From: G963662265 sp963668545
GTDB lineage: Bacteria > Spirochaetota > Spirochaetia > CADAEX01
Direction of reading: 5' to 3'
Length of the DNA stretch: 64,000 bases
Assembly (NCBI GenBank): GCA_963668545.1
Contig: OY764868.1
Coordinates: 2,232,001 to 2,296,000, forward strand
Positions 9,492-17,326 of the stretch are shown one piece after another. How positions within the stretch are numbered: the first letter of the stretch is position 1; each line of letters begins with the position of its first letter. The position numbers and the translations under genes are program-made. A model generated the notes under the pieces. It saw only the letters and a list, made by a program, of their open reading frames with translations. It made no database searches and was not told the DNA's origin.

Positions 9492-9552
9492 TTATTCGTA
9501 TCTTATAACCTCTACAGGGCAGCTTTCACAGGCCGCAACTTTATCACTGCTA
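9492..9552 (-). pseudogene. 3' remnant of a second 4Fe-4S ferredoxin gene
   Basis: Read on the minus strand, this stretch encodes KVAACESCPVEVIRYE and a stop. That is nearly the same C-terminus as the intact ferredoxin at 10335-10523, which ends AAESCPVEVIKYE. Just upstream, in another frame, is ADDSVAVI, matching the intact protein's VDDIAVV. An in-frame TGA and the missing cluster-binding N-terminus show that the copy is broken by a deletion or frameshift. Confidence 0.7.
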
Positions 9553-9756
9553 CGGAATCATCTGCCACCCTGCAATGCATCGAATCAGTCCTTGGCTTTC
9601 ACCTTGTTCCATTCTATCGGCTTTGCCGAACACTGCAGGGCTTCCCCAGTTACTTTCCTGACGCCCTTGCAATTCGGATTATCTTCCCCCTGATCAGGGT
9701 GATACCTCCTTCTTTCAGAAGGTCGGGTTTGCCAGCTTCGCTGGGCAAACAAAAAA
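9553..9756. other. Structured non-coding segment between the ferredoxin remnant and the rubrerythrin gene
   Basis: The reading frames here are short and match nothing I know. The DNA contains a 12-base perfect palindrome (CCCTGATCAGGG, about 9688-9699) and a second hairpin (GTTTGCCCAGC against GCTGGCAAAC, 9724-9750, one bulged base). With the terminator hairpin at 9757-9783 these suggest a folded RNA or the scar of a small mobile element. Its function is unknown. Confidence 0.4.
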
Positions 9757-9783
9757 GCATGGAAAGCTGTATTCTTTCCATGC
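9750..9783 (-). terminator. Terminator of the ferredoxin-rubrerythrin operon
   Basis: On the minus strand a perfect 10-base stem (9757-9766 with 9774-9783, loop of 7) is followed by six T (9751-9756). It lies about 45 bases after the rubrerythrin stop codon. Confidence 0.85.
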
Positions 9784-9828
9784 TCCTCTATCCGCAATAA
9801 CACAGAAATAAATCTGATTTTTTAAAGC

Positions 9829-10317
9829 TTAATAGTAATCATCACCCAGGGGATTGAACTCGGCATTCTCAACCCACCATTCCGGTTTGCTTACCAGCTC
9901 AATCAGGTTTTCAACAGTTTTATAATGATATTTTTCCTGTTTCATAAGCCTGTTAAAAAGATCTTTTGATTTATCATCTTCAGCCTTATCAAACTGTTCC
10001 CTGTAAAAATCAATTCCTTTTTTCTCTATTTCCAGCGCGAACCTGTAATCGGAAATTGAATCATTATTAATACTTGAACTATCCAGATTGTTCTTTATTT
10101 CATCAAAGACTGTTTTTATCTTCAAGGCACTCCCTTTTACCGGATCTGCTCCGGCCTTTTTCTGAAGAACTTCAACAGCTTCTCTGTGTCTCATTTCATC
10201 ATCTGCAAGCATTTTAAAAACTTTTTTGATTCCGGAATGAGCAGTTTTATCTGATAATTCAAGATAAAGAGCTTCCGCATCCTTTTCCATTTTAATTGCA
10301 AATTCATACATATCCAT
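9829..10317 (-). CDS. Rubrerythrin-like di-iron protein
   Basis: This 162-residue four-helix ferritin-like protein has two matching halves. Each carries an E(x)n DExxRH-like metal motif: an early Glu in the first helix and ADDEMRHREA in the second, then EIEKKGIDFY and QEKYHYKTVE. No C-terminal rubredoxin domain is present, so it is the short form. Related proteins reduce peroxide or store iron in anaerobes. It lies 17 bases after the ferredoxin gene; the ferredoxin could serve as electron donor. AAGGTG precedes the ATG. Confidence 0.82.
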   Translation of the reverse strand: MDMYEFAIKMEKDAEALYLELSDKTAHSGIKKVFKMLADDEMRHREAVEVLQKKAGADPVKGSALKIKTVFDEIKNNLDSSSINNDSISDYRFALEIEKKGIDFYREQFDKAEDDKSKDLFNRLMKQEKYHYKTVENLIELVSKPEWWVENAEFNPLGDDYY

Positions 10318-10334
10318 AAAATTTCACCTTAACC

Positions 10335-10523
10335 CTACTCATATTTTATAACTTCAACAGGACAGCTTTCTGCAGCTTCTTTTACCGCACCTTCGTTCCC
10401 GCTGAAATCCGCATTCCCGTTAACCACAGCAATGTCATCCACAGTAAACACCTCCGGGCAGATATCTCCGCAAAGTCCGCATCCGGTGCATCCCTCTTCT
10501 ATCCATACTTTTGAAACAGCCAA
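10335..10523 (-). CDS. Single-cluster 4Fe-4S ferredoxin
   Basis: This 62-residue ferredoxin has CTGCGLCGDICPEVF near the N-terminus and the fourth cysteine in ESCP near the C-terminus, the layout of a one-cluster ferredoxin. The start is a TTG at 10523, fixed by GGAGG seven bases before it; no ATG is available. It is the first gene of the operon with the rubrerythrin gene, and a broken second copy lies at 9492-9552. Confidence 0.9.
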   Translation of the reverse strand: MAVSKVWIEEGCTGCGLCGDICPEVFTVDDIAVVNGNADFSGNEGAVKEAAESCPVEVIKYE

Positions 10524-10620
10524 AATAAATCCTCCATAACAGCAGGAGCTGCTTATAAGACAGGCAAAATGATAAGTAAAAGGCAGTCTGCTTTTTTAAT
10601 TTTATTTAATACCAATATGA

Positions 10621-10649
10621 ATTATGGTACCCCATAACTGAAAAGTCAA
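10621..10649 (-). promoter_or_regulatory. Promoter and palindromic operator of the ferredoxin-rubrerythrin operon
   Basis: On the minus strand TTGACT (10644-10649) and CATAAT (10621-10626) are 17 bases apart. The palindrome TTATGG-4-CCATAA (10622-10637) covers the -10 box and the inner spacer, the expected place for a repressor. It lies about 100 bases before the TTG start. Confidence 0.55.
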
Positions 10650-10701
10650 ATATTGTGAAAAGAGTTTATGAAGCCTTATAAAGATATTATTCATGGAAAA
10701 G

Positions 10702-10737
10702 AAAAAAAGCATGGACATTTTAATTAAACATCCATGC
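10702..10737 (-). terminator. Terminator of the lipoprotein gene
   Basis: On the minus strand GCATGGA (complement of 10731-10737) pairs with TCCATGC (complement of 10709-10715), followed by seven T (10702-10708). It lies about 50 bases beyond the stop of the gene at 10789. Confidence 0.75.
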
Positions 10738-10788
10738 CTGATTATATTAAATAATTATAAAAATTTTTGATATATTTCAAAAAAACTG

Positions 10789-11220
10789 TTAAGGAGCTGT
10801 CCCCGGTAGAGAGTAAATAGTATTATCATTATCGTAAACACTAAATATTAACCAGTCATCATCATCTTCTTCCCTCATATCAAAAGTATATGATCCATAA
10901 TCAGTAGAAACAGAATCACCATCAATAACAACAGTTCTGGATGATCCGCTTCCTGAAATACTTGTTATAGAATAATTCTGACCTGCTGTTTCAAATGCAG
11001 AATCAATTGTACCTTCAGATCCAGTATAAGAATATGAATCCGGATGAAAATGCTCTTTAAATATACCTGCTCGTGTCGAAGATGAGCCATTAAGATCAGA
11101 CACAAAAGCATCAATTCTGTCTTCTATGCTCATTCCTGAATCTTCCTCTGTACAGCCTGTTAAGAAAAACAAAAGAGAAACTGCTGAAAGCAGTATTAAA
11201 ACTAATGTTATTTTTTTCAT
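10789..11220 (-). CDS. Small lipoprotein of unknown function
   Basis: This 143-residue exported lipoprotein has a hydrophobic signal ending FFLTGC, a good lipobox with Cys near 23. The mature part is acidic and Ser/Gly/Asp-rich. Its helix then four-strand pattern (IEDRIDAFVSDL, YSITSISG, RTVVIDGD, WLIFSVYD) resembles a small cystatin or NTF2-like fold; that is a guess. AGGTGA precedes the ATG. It follows the FecR gene by 14 bases on the same strand. Confidence 0.7.
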   Translation of the reverse strand: MKKITLVLILLSAVSLLFFLTGCTEEDSGMSIEDRIDAFVSDLNGSSSTRAGIFKEHFHPDSYSYTGSEGTIDSAFETAGQNYSITSISGSGSSRTVVIDGDSVSTDYGSYTFDMREEDDDDWLIFSVYDNDNTIYSLPGTAP

Positions 11221-11234
11221 ATTATCACCTCTTT

Positions 11235-12254
11235 TTATATGTCTGTTTCATTTATCTGCGGTATAGATATTTCTTCGAATTTAGCAAGAAGTCTTTTATA
11301 GACTTTTTCGAAATCTTTATACTCAGGTTTGTCCAGCTTCATTATATATCTTGTTTTCAGCTCAGCATACATGTTTCCCACAACAAACCTTCTCATCGAA
11401 AGTGCTGAAAGAGCATAATATCTGACATTAAGGCTTAACGAAACAGCATTTAATTTTGATTTCGCAATAACATTCTTTTCAAATTCTGCTGCTGCGGCAT
11501 CACCTTTCTCTTCTTTAATTTTAATAAATTCTTTTTTCTCTTCATCAAGTTGAGCTTTCCACTCCAGAAAAATAGGGTACAGCTCCTCAACCTTGCTGTT
11601 GTAATAATCAAGCCTCTTCTCAACAGCCTTGAGGCTTTCTGCAGGGTTATCAAGAAACTCCCTCTTTCTGTCACTGTTCCAGGACTGGAAATTAAGAGGC
11701 TTTCCCTTAAGCGAAAACTTGTCCCCCGGCGCCTCGCCCGGCCTTACCTCAACCGCTTCATCCTTTTCAAGGGAAACACTCTTTCCTTCAGACTCAACCT
11801 CAACCATCCCGCTTCTTACAGCTATGAGGGATGAACCGTCTGCTCCCGCATAAACCCTGAACTCAGTACCCCTTACACCGGCAACAGTACTGTTTGTAGC
11901 AATCAGAGGCTCAATGCTCCCTGCCCTCTTGAACTTGAACGCAATTTCTCCGAGGGTACAGGAAAGGACATTCTGCTTTGCCCCGCTTACTTCCATCTCC
12001 CTTACAGTAAAAACTGTATTGGGTTTAATATTGTAGGTGCTTCCCGATTCCTTTTCCCTGAGTTCAGCATAGCTGTCATCATCAGTAATTACAGAATTTC
12101 CGACTTTTACCTCATCGCCTGTCATTGCTTCATAAAGGTCTCCCGTGCTGTCCTTGATATCAACCCATCCGTCAATATATGTTACAGTTACAAGCTCGTT
12201 TGAGAATGCATAAAAAGATGACAGAATAAAAAGTATTAATAGTATTTTTTTCAT
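11235..12254 (-). CDS. Secreted FecR-domain protein
   Basis: This 339-residue exported protein has signal peptide KKILLILFILSSFYAFS. Residues 20-160 form a FecR-type beta domain (GWVDIKDSTG, GDEVKVGNSVITDDDSYAEL, TVAGVRGTEFRVYAG). Residues 185-330 are helical with coiled-coil character. Without an adjacent sigma factor or anti-sigma gene it is unlikely to be an iron-signalling FecR; spirochaetes have many such periplasmic proteins of unknown role. It overlaps the upstream lipoprotein gene by 4 bases (ATGA). Confidence 0.8.
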   Translation of the reverse strand: MKKILLILFILSSFYAFSNELVTVTYIDGWVDIKDSTGDLYEAMTGDEVKVGNSVITDDDSYAELREKESGSTYNIKPNTVFTVREMEVSGAKQNVLSCTLGEIAFKFKRAGSIEPLIATNSTVAGVRGTEFRVYAGADGSSLIAVRSGMVEVESEGKSVSLEKDEAVEVRPGEAPGDKFSLKGKPLNFQSWNSDRKREFLDNPAESLKAVEKRLDYYNSKVEELYPIFLEWKAQLDEEKKEFIKIKEEKGDAAAAEFEKNVIAKSKLNAVSLSLNVRYYALSALSMRRFVVGNMYAELKTRYIMKLDKPEYKDFEKVYKRLLAKFEEISIPQINETDI

Positions 12255-12811
12255 TTCACAGGCCCCCTGAATCCGTAAACAACCGGATATCTGACTTTTT
12301 TACCGTTTCTTTCAAGATAATTTTTCAGGTCCTGGAGCCTGAACCAGCTGTTTTCAAGAGGTCTGTCAAAATCAGCCTTCTTGTCAATAAACACATACCT
12401 GCTGCTGCCCAGAATAAGGTAATAAAGACCGTTGTCTGCTTCAACCTTTACAAGAGATGCATCATCAGGCAGATACTTGCTGAAGAAGGTCTTTACCTCC
12501 ATTGTATCTGCAAACAGGCTGTAATCCTCCGCAACCAGCGGAAGTGACTCTCTGATAACTCCGTTTCTGAAACTGAAACGGGACCTGTTGAGGTTGTTCC
12601 ATATCATGCTTATATCGCTGTCAAGAACAATTATCTCTCCGTCTAAGAGAAACGGATTGGAGGTAATCTCCTCAAGATACTCCTCACCCGGATGATTGAT
12701 AAGGTCCACAACCTTTTCAGCAGAACTGCTCCACCGGCTGTAGGGTACGGAAGTACAGGAAATTATCACAAACGATAACAGTATAATCAGCAGTGCCAAT
12801 GCTTTTTTCAT
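12251..12811 (-). CDS. Putative lipoprotein of unknown function
   Basis: This 186-residue lipoprotein has signal KKALALLIILLSFVIISC, with the lipid-acceptor Cys near 19. No family recognised. It is the first gene of a leftward three-gene unit with the FecR protein and the small lipoprotein. The 4-base overlap with the FecR gene suggests that the two products work as a pair at the envelope. AAAGGAATG precedes the ATG. Confidence 0.65.
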   Translation of the reverse strand: MKKALALLIILLSFVIISCTSVPYSRWSSSAEKVVDLINHPGEEYLEEITSNPFLLDGEIIVLDSDISMIWNNLNRSRFSFRNGVIRESLPLVAEDYSLFADTMEVKTFFSKYLPDDASLVKVEADNGLYYLILGSSRYVFIDKKADFDRPLENSWFRLQDLKNYLERNGKKVRYPVVYGFRGPVK

Positions 12812-12979
12812 CTTTCATTCCTTTTATAAATATTCAAAGAGTTTCCCTTTTAACCGGAAGAAACCCTTTATTAACTTTAATCCCGAAAACACACAATTTC
12901 AATAACTGTGATATTTACTTTTACCATAATACCATAAAATTATATATATTGAATTCTTTTCTTTAAACAGACCAGTATT

Positions 12980-12997
12980 ACCGACTTTTCAGTCGGT
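12980..12997. promoter_or_regulatory. Palindrome upstream of the chemoreceptor gene
   Basis: ACCGACT (12980-12986) and AGTCGGT (12991-12997) form a perfect 7-base inverted repeat with a 4-base centre, followed by TTTATTT. It sits between divergent genes, 110 bases before the chemoreceptor start. With no gene upstream in the same direction it reads better as an operator (TetR-like spacing) or attenuator than as a terminator. Confidence 0.4.
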
Positions 12998-13107
12998 TTT
13001 ATTTGAAAAACATTACTCCCATGAATTATAATTATTTCAGGAATTATTCTTAATTAAAAATCAGAATCACTGAAAGTTTTGAAAAATCTTTATTCAGGAG
13101 TTATTAA

Positions 13108-15021
13108 ATGAAATTCAGTGATCTTAAAATTGCTGCAAGACTTACAGTTTCCCTGGTATTATTATCCACTATAGGAATAGGACTTATTCTGTTTTCTGTT
13201 GTTTACCTTACAGGAAACTATTCCGAAGAGAACGCAGCCATAATTGCAGAGGCAAGGGCGAAAGACAATTCAGAAACAGCAGCATCATTTATAAACAAGC
13301 CTTTTGATGAAATAAGGATAATAGCAGGCATAATTGAAAATGAACTTAATGGGGGAATAAAACTTTCAAGGGAAGATCTCTATGTTATTCTTTCCAAACA
13401 CCTTGAGAACAACCCTGACCTTCTGGGTATATATGTGCTTTTCGAACCTGACGCGTTTGACGGGAAAGACGAGGAATACAAGAATGCAGAGTACCATGAT
13501 GAAACAGGACGCTTTGTCCCGTATATTGTAAGGGACAGTTCAGGAAATATCTCTATAGAACCCCTTGTCGGATATGAAACAGAGGGGGACGGCGACTACT
13601 ACCTCATACCCAGGAGGACTGGAAAAGAGGCAATACTTGAGCCATACTTTTACGAGATAGACGGAAAACAGGTGCTTCTAACATCCCTTGTCGTGCCTAT
13701 CAAAAATTCAAAAGGAAATTTCATCGGTATAGCTGGTGTTGATATTGCAGTCGGCGATATACACAAGCTTCTCAAGGATGTAAAGATATTTGATACAGGA
13801 TACCTGGATTTTTTCTCGGACACCGGAATTATTCTTTCAATTTTTGACGAAAAGCTTATAGGAAAAAATATAAATGAAGTAATAACAGATATGACATATA
13901 TAGAAAATATTCAGAAAGACGAGGAAATCCTTTTCAATTACAGCTCAAAACTTACCGGCAAAAAATACCTTGTATACAGTGTACCCATAGACATTGGAAA
14001 AACCGGTGTAACATGGTGTCTGACAGCAAATATACCGGAGAGCGAAATATTTGCCACATCAAACAAAATAATGATAATAATAATAACATTAGGAGCGGCA
14101 GCCCTTGTAATTATCTCGGCAGTCGTCTTTTTCATATCAAGATCAATATCAAGTCCCATAAATGAAGGTATTGTATTTGCCGACAAAATAGCAAACGGAG
14201 ACCTTACAGCATCGCTTGTTTTTGACAGGAAAGATGAAGTGGGAAAACTTGTAGCTTCGCTTAACAAGATGAAGAGAAACCTTAACAGCATGATGTCTGA
14301 AATAAAGGAGGCTGCAGGGCAGGTAACTTCCGGAAGCAGGCAGATCTCGTCATCCTCGCAGCAGATTTCATCAGGAGCAAATGAACAGGCTGCAAGCACA
14401 GAAGAGATATCATCAAGCATGGAAGAGCTGGTTGCAAACATACAGCAGAATACTGACAATGCAGGCAAAAACCTTGAAGTAACAAAACAGGCAGGAGCTG
14501 ATATGGCAATTGCCCTTGAACAGGTCAATAAAACAGCCGCCAGCATGGAAAAAATCAATGAAAAAATATCTTTTATTGAGGATATTGCACGCAATACAAA
14601 CATGCTTGCGCTTAATGCGGCAATTGAGGCAGCAAGAGCCGGAGATGCTGGAAAAGGATTTGCAGTTGTTGCTTCAGAAGTAAGAAAACTGGCGGAAACA
14701 AGCCAGAGCGCTGCTGTTGAAATTACAGCAGAAGCAGTTGAAAGCGTAAAGATATCACGCAATGCGCTTGATGCAATGAATTCAGTAGCTGAAAAGGCAA
14801 AAGAGTCTGCAGAACTTACAGGGGAAGTTGCCCAGGCAAGCTCAGAGCAGAATAACGGTGCAGCCCAGATAAACAGTGCAATACTCCAGTTCGATTCAGT
14901 AATACAGCAGAATGTTTCAGCATCGGAAGAGCTTTCTTCCATGAGCGAGGAACTTGAATCACAGGCCCAGACCATGCTTGATTCGATCAGTTTTTTCCAG
15001 CTTGACAATATTGAAGAATAA
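13108..15021 (+). CDS. Methyl-accepting chemotaxis protein with double-Cache sensor
   Basis: This 637-residue transmembrane chemoreceptor has membrane helix 1 at about 9-31 and a periplasmic double Cache domain to about 310 (PFDEIRIIAG, GVDIAVGDIHKLL). Helix 2 is at about 324-345, followed by HAMP (ISSPINEGIVFADKIANGDL) and a long helical signalling domain. The tip is conserved: LALNAAIEAARAGDAGKGFAVVASEVRKLA. The Cache fold usually binds amino acids or organic acids; the ligand is unknown. AGGAG lies 8 bases before the ATG. No other chemotaxis gene is nearby. Confidence 0.93.
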   Translation: MKFSDLKIAARLTVSLVLLSTIGIGLILFSVVYLTGNYSEENAAIIAEARAKDNSETAASFINKPFDEIRIIAGIIENELNGGIKLSREDLYVILSKHLENNPDLLGIYVLFEPDAFDGKDEEYKNAEYHDETGRFVPYIVRDSSGNISIEPLVGYETEGDGDYYLIPRRTGKEAILEPYFYEIDGKQVLLTSLVVPIKNSKGNFIGIAGVDIAVGDIHKLLKDVKIFDTGYLDFFSDTGIILSIFDEKLIGKNINEVITDMTYIENIQKDEEILFNYSSKLTGKKYLVYSVPIDIGKTGVTWCLTANIPESEIFATSNKIMIIIITLGAAALVIISAVVFFISRSISSPINEGIVFADKIANGDLTASLVFDRKDEVGKLVASLNKMKRNLNSMMSEIKEAAGQVTSGSRQISSSSQQISSGANEQAASTEEISSSMEELVANIQQNTDNAGKNLEVTKQAGADMAIALEQVNKTAASMEKINEKISFIEDIARNTNMLALNAAIEAARAGDAGKGFAVVASEVRKLAETSQSAAVEITAEAVESVKISRNALDAMNSVAEKAKESAELTGEVAQASSEQNNGAAQINSAILQFDSVIQQNVSASEELSSMSEELESQAQTMLDSISFFQLDNIEE

Positions 15022-15057
15022 AAAAGGAGTTTAAATAGTTCAGAAATACCTGTTATA

Positions 15058-15066
15058 TGTTATAAT
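15058..15066 (+). promoter_or_regulatory. Extended -10 promoter
   Basis: TGT followed by TATAAT (15061-15066) lies 48 bases before the ATG at 15114. It suggests that the small membrane protein gene is transcribed separately from the chemoreceptor gene. Confidence 0.5.
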
Positions 15067-15113
15067 AGCCGGATTTTTAAGAGTTATGAAATCTTCCTTA
15101 CAGAGGTACTGAT

Positions 15114-15590
15114 ATGAACTTATTCAGAAAACCCGGACAGATTATATGGACCCCCCGCATGGAACTTCTGATATTCCTGGTTTTGTGTATTCCTTTCTAT
15201 CTACTCGCCATCAAGTTCGACTTTCTTGAATCTGTATTTGAATTTACAAGGAATCATGAGGAATATGAACTTGATGAGACTATAACAACCTTTGTTTTCA
15301 TATCTTTTGCAAGCGGTTTCTATACATTAAGAAAACTTAAGGATATTAAAAGGGCAAATCTTGAGATAAAGGAGACCAATTACAGACTGCAGGAAGCGCT
15401 TTCCGAAATAAAAGAGCTGAGGGGAATAATCACAATCTGTTCAGTATGCAGGAAGGTGAAAATAAAGGATAATTCATGGCAGCAGCTGGAATCATATATC
15501 AGCGAGCATACAGATGCACAGTTCAGCCACGGGATCTGCAAAGACTGCAGAAACAGGCTTTATCCTGAATTTTCAGGTGATAATAACTGA
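15114..15590 (+). CDS. Membrane protein with C-terminal zinc-ribbon-like signalling motif
   Basis: This 158-residue protein has two membrane helices (about 17-36 and 57-77), a coiled coil (about 82-103), and a C-terminal module ICSVCRKVK...SHGICKDCRNRLYPE. That four-cysteine module often ends sensor kinases and response regulators in bacteria, where it follows a coiled coil in the same way; its job is unknown but metal binding is likely. Here it is joined only to membrane helices. No operon partner is obvious. Confidence 0.65.
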   Translation: MNLFRKPGQIIWTPRMELLIFLVLCIPFYLLAIKFDFLESVFEFTRNHEEYELDETITTFVFISFASGFYTLRKLKDIKRANLEIKETNYRLQEALSEIKELRGIITICSVCRKVKIKDNSWQQLESYISEHTDAQFSHGICKDCRNRLYPEFSGDNN

Positions 15591-15654
15591 TAACAGCAGG
15601 AAACAACAGATATAAAAAGCGGTATTCTTACTTACTTAATTTGTATAAATCCTG

Positions 15655-15660
15655 TATAAT
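15655..15660 (+). promoter_or_regulatory. -10 box of the DRTGG-CBS-PHP cluster
   Basis: TATAAT at 15655-15660, preceded by TG, lies 40 bases before the ATG at 15700. The -35 region (TTACTT, 15632-15637) is weak. Confidence 0.45.
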
Positions 15661-15699
15661 GTCAATATTCAATTTTTTGACTGAAAACGGGAAATCGGA

Positions 15700-16044
15700 A
15701 TGACACTGAAAGAAATTTCTGAAAATATTGGTGCTGAAGTTATTCATGAGGGAAGGACTTTTGACTCTCTTGATATAATAAATATTTCTGCTGGCGACAT
15801 GATGAGCGAAGTTCTTGTCGGGGATGAGGAGAACAGGATCATTGTTACCGCCCTTACAACAGATCAGGTAATCAGGACTGCCGATATAGTTGAAGCTGTC
15901 GGGATTATACTTATTAACGGGAAACAGCCGCAGCAGTCAATGAAAAAACTTGCTGAGGAATCTGATATCACCCTTCTTTCCACCGGGATGAGCATGTTCA
16001 GAACCTGCATCCTACTCGGAACCCTTCTCGGTATATGCAAGTAA
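15700..16044 (+). CDS. DRTGG-domain protein
   Basis: This 114-residue protein is made of one DRTGG-type domain, a Rossmann-like fold also found next to CBS domains and in phosphotransacetylase-like proteins. Visible segments are NISAGDMMSEVLVG, NRIIVTALTTDQVIRTADIV and a nucleotide-binding-like GIILINGK. Its biochemical role is unknown. It is first in a tight four-gene set, with one base between its stop and the next ATG. In other anaerobes the same set sits beside [FeFe]-hydrogenase and NuoE/NuoF-like genes. Confidence 0.72.
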   Translation: MTLKEISENIGAEVIHEGRTFDSLDIINISAGDMMSEVLVGDEENRIIVTALTTDQVIRTADIVEAVGIILINGKQPQQSMKKLAEESDITLLSTGMSMFRTCILLGTLLGICK

Positions 16045-16045
16045 A

Positions 16046-16975
16046 ATGCCTGAATTATCATTAAATACAACCAATTCACATGATGTAATCCTTGATATAA
16101 TCTACCGGATCAAGATCAGGGACATAATGTCCAAAAATCCCCGGACAGTTGCTCCTGATGACACTGTCATGACTGCAAAAATAAAGATGAAAAAGTACGG
16201 TATTTCAGGAATGCCTGTTGTAAAGGAAAGGCAGCTTAAAGGGATTATAAGCACACATGATATATTTGAATGCTATGACAGAGGGTCCATGAATGACCCG
16301 GTTTCAAGTTATATGACCAGGAATATTATAATACTTGAAGAGGATATGCCGATTTCATTTGCACTGAACTATTTCAACAAATACAAGTACAGAAGGTTTC
16401 CTGTCCTTAACAGGCACAAGGAAATTGCAGGGATAATTACCAGCAGGGACATAAATGTTTTTCTGCTCAATGAAATCAATTCAGAACTTCAGAAAATCGA
16501 TCAGAAAAAGCAGAAGGAATCTGAAAAAATCTCCAAAGGTGAGTTCTACAAGCAGTTCAATATCAGAAAATTTGATTTTGAAAATGCCGGAAAGGTATCT
16601 TTCTCCATAAAAAAAACACTCAAGGAAAAAAACATTCCCCAGTCTGTAATCCGCCGTGTATCAATTGCAGTGTATGAACTGGAAATCAACCAGGTTGTTC
16701 ATTCAAACGGGGGGTATATTGTATTTGCCATGGATGAAAACGAGATTACAATCAAGGCCATTGACAAAGGGCCGGGTATTGAAAACCTTGACCAGGCCCT
16801 TGAAGAGGGGTACTCGACTGCCAGCGAATGGATAAGGAGCCAGGGATTCGGCGCAGGGATGGGCCTTCCCAATGTTAAAAGAGTCAGCGATAATTTTCAG
16901 ATCACTTCAGAACCTGAAAAGGGGACAGAAGTTATTATAAATATCAAGACAGGAAATAAAGATGAAGATAAGTGA
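16046..16975 (+). CDS. CBS-domain pair fused to an anti-sigma-type ATPase domain
   Basis: This 309-residue protein has two CBS domains (about 24-145: MSKNPRTVAPDDTV, MPVVKERQLKGIIS, TSRDINVF) that would bind adenine nucleotides. A GHKL ATPase domain of the SpoIIAB/RsbW type (about 175-305) follows, with the N box ELEINQVVHS, DKGPGIE, and GAGMGLPNVKRVSD. I infer an energy-sensing protein kinase or anti-sigma-like switch. It overlaps the next gene by 14 bases, so expression is coupled. Confidence 0.82.
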   Translation: MPELSLNTTNSHDVILDIIYRIKIRDIMSKNPRTVAPDDTVMTAKIKMKKYGISGMPVVKERQLKGIISTHDIFECYDRGSMNDPVSSYMTRNIIILEEDMPISFALNYFNKYKYRRFPVLNRHKEIAGIITSRDINVFLLNEINSELQKIDQKKQKESEKISKGEFYKQFNIRKFDFENAGKVSFSIKKTLKEKNIPQSVIRRVSIAVYELEINQVVHSNGGYIVFAMDENEITIKAIDKGPGIENLDQALEEGYSTASEWIRSQGFGAGMGLPNVKRVSDNFQITSEPEKGTEVIINIKTGNKDEDK

Positions 16976-17288
16976 TTTAAAGGATAAAACAGGCTATGAT
17001 CCTGTTGTAGATGTAAACAGGGACGGGGAACTCAAATCAGGATATACAGGGGACCTTTTAAGCGATGTAATGGCAAACGCCCCCTCTGATTCCGTACTTG
17101 TAACAATACAGGCTCATAAAAATACGATAGCAGTTGCCACACTTGCCGGAATACAGGCAATAGTTATCTGCAACAAAAGAAAGGTCCCTGAAGATATGGC
17201 AGAAGCTGCGGAAAAAGAGGGTGTTGCAATATATGCCACATACAAGGACCAGTTTACAGTTTCTGCGGAAATCAGCGGGAACCTCTGA
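16962..17288 (+). CDS. DRTGG-related protein
   Basis: This 108-residue protein resembles the DRTGG-like fold: KSGYTGDLLSDVMANAP, VLVTIQAHKNTIAVATLAGIQAIVICN. The pattern matches the small protein that follows the CBS-ATPase in hydrogenase-linked clusters. AGGAAATAAAG precedes the ATG, which lies inside the upstream gene. Its function is unknown; a nucleotide or metabolite sensor is likely. Confidence 0.7.
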   Translation: MKISDLKDKTGYDPVVDVNRDGELKSGYTGDLLSDVMANAPSDSVLVTIQAHKNTIAVATLAGIQAIVICNKRKVPEDMAEAAEKEGVAIYATYKDQFTVSAEISGNL

Positions 17289-17326
17289 AACACCAGTCTG
17301 CTGATTTTTCTGCAGCGGAATAATAT

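Noticed and set aside
9489..9800. Open frame of 103 codons on the plus strand, and a 72-codon frame on the minus strand
   Set aside because: Both run across the ferredoxin remnant and the terminator hairpin, have no ribosome site and match no protein pattern.
13938..15008. Long open frame (356 codons) opposite the chemoreceptor gene
   Set aside because: It is a low-complexity Ser/Ala-rich shadow of the helical signalling domain, without family features; the plus-strand chemoreceptor is beyond doubt.
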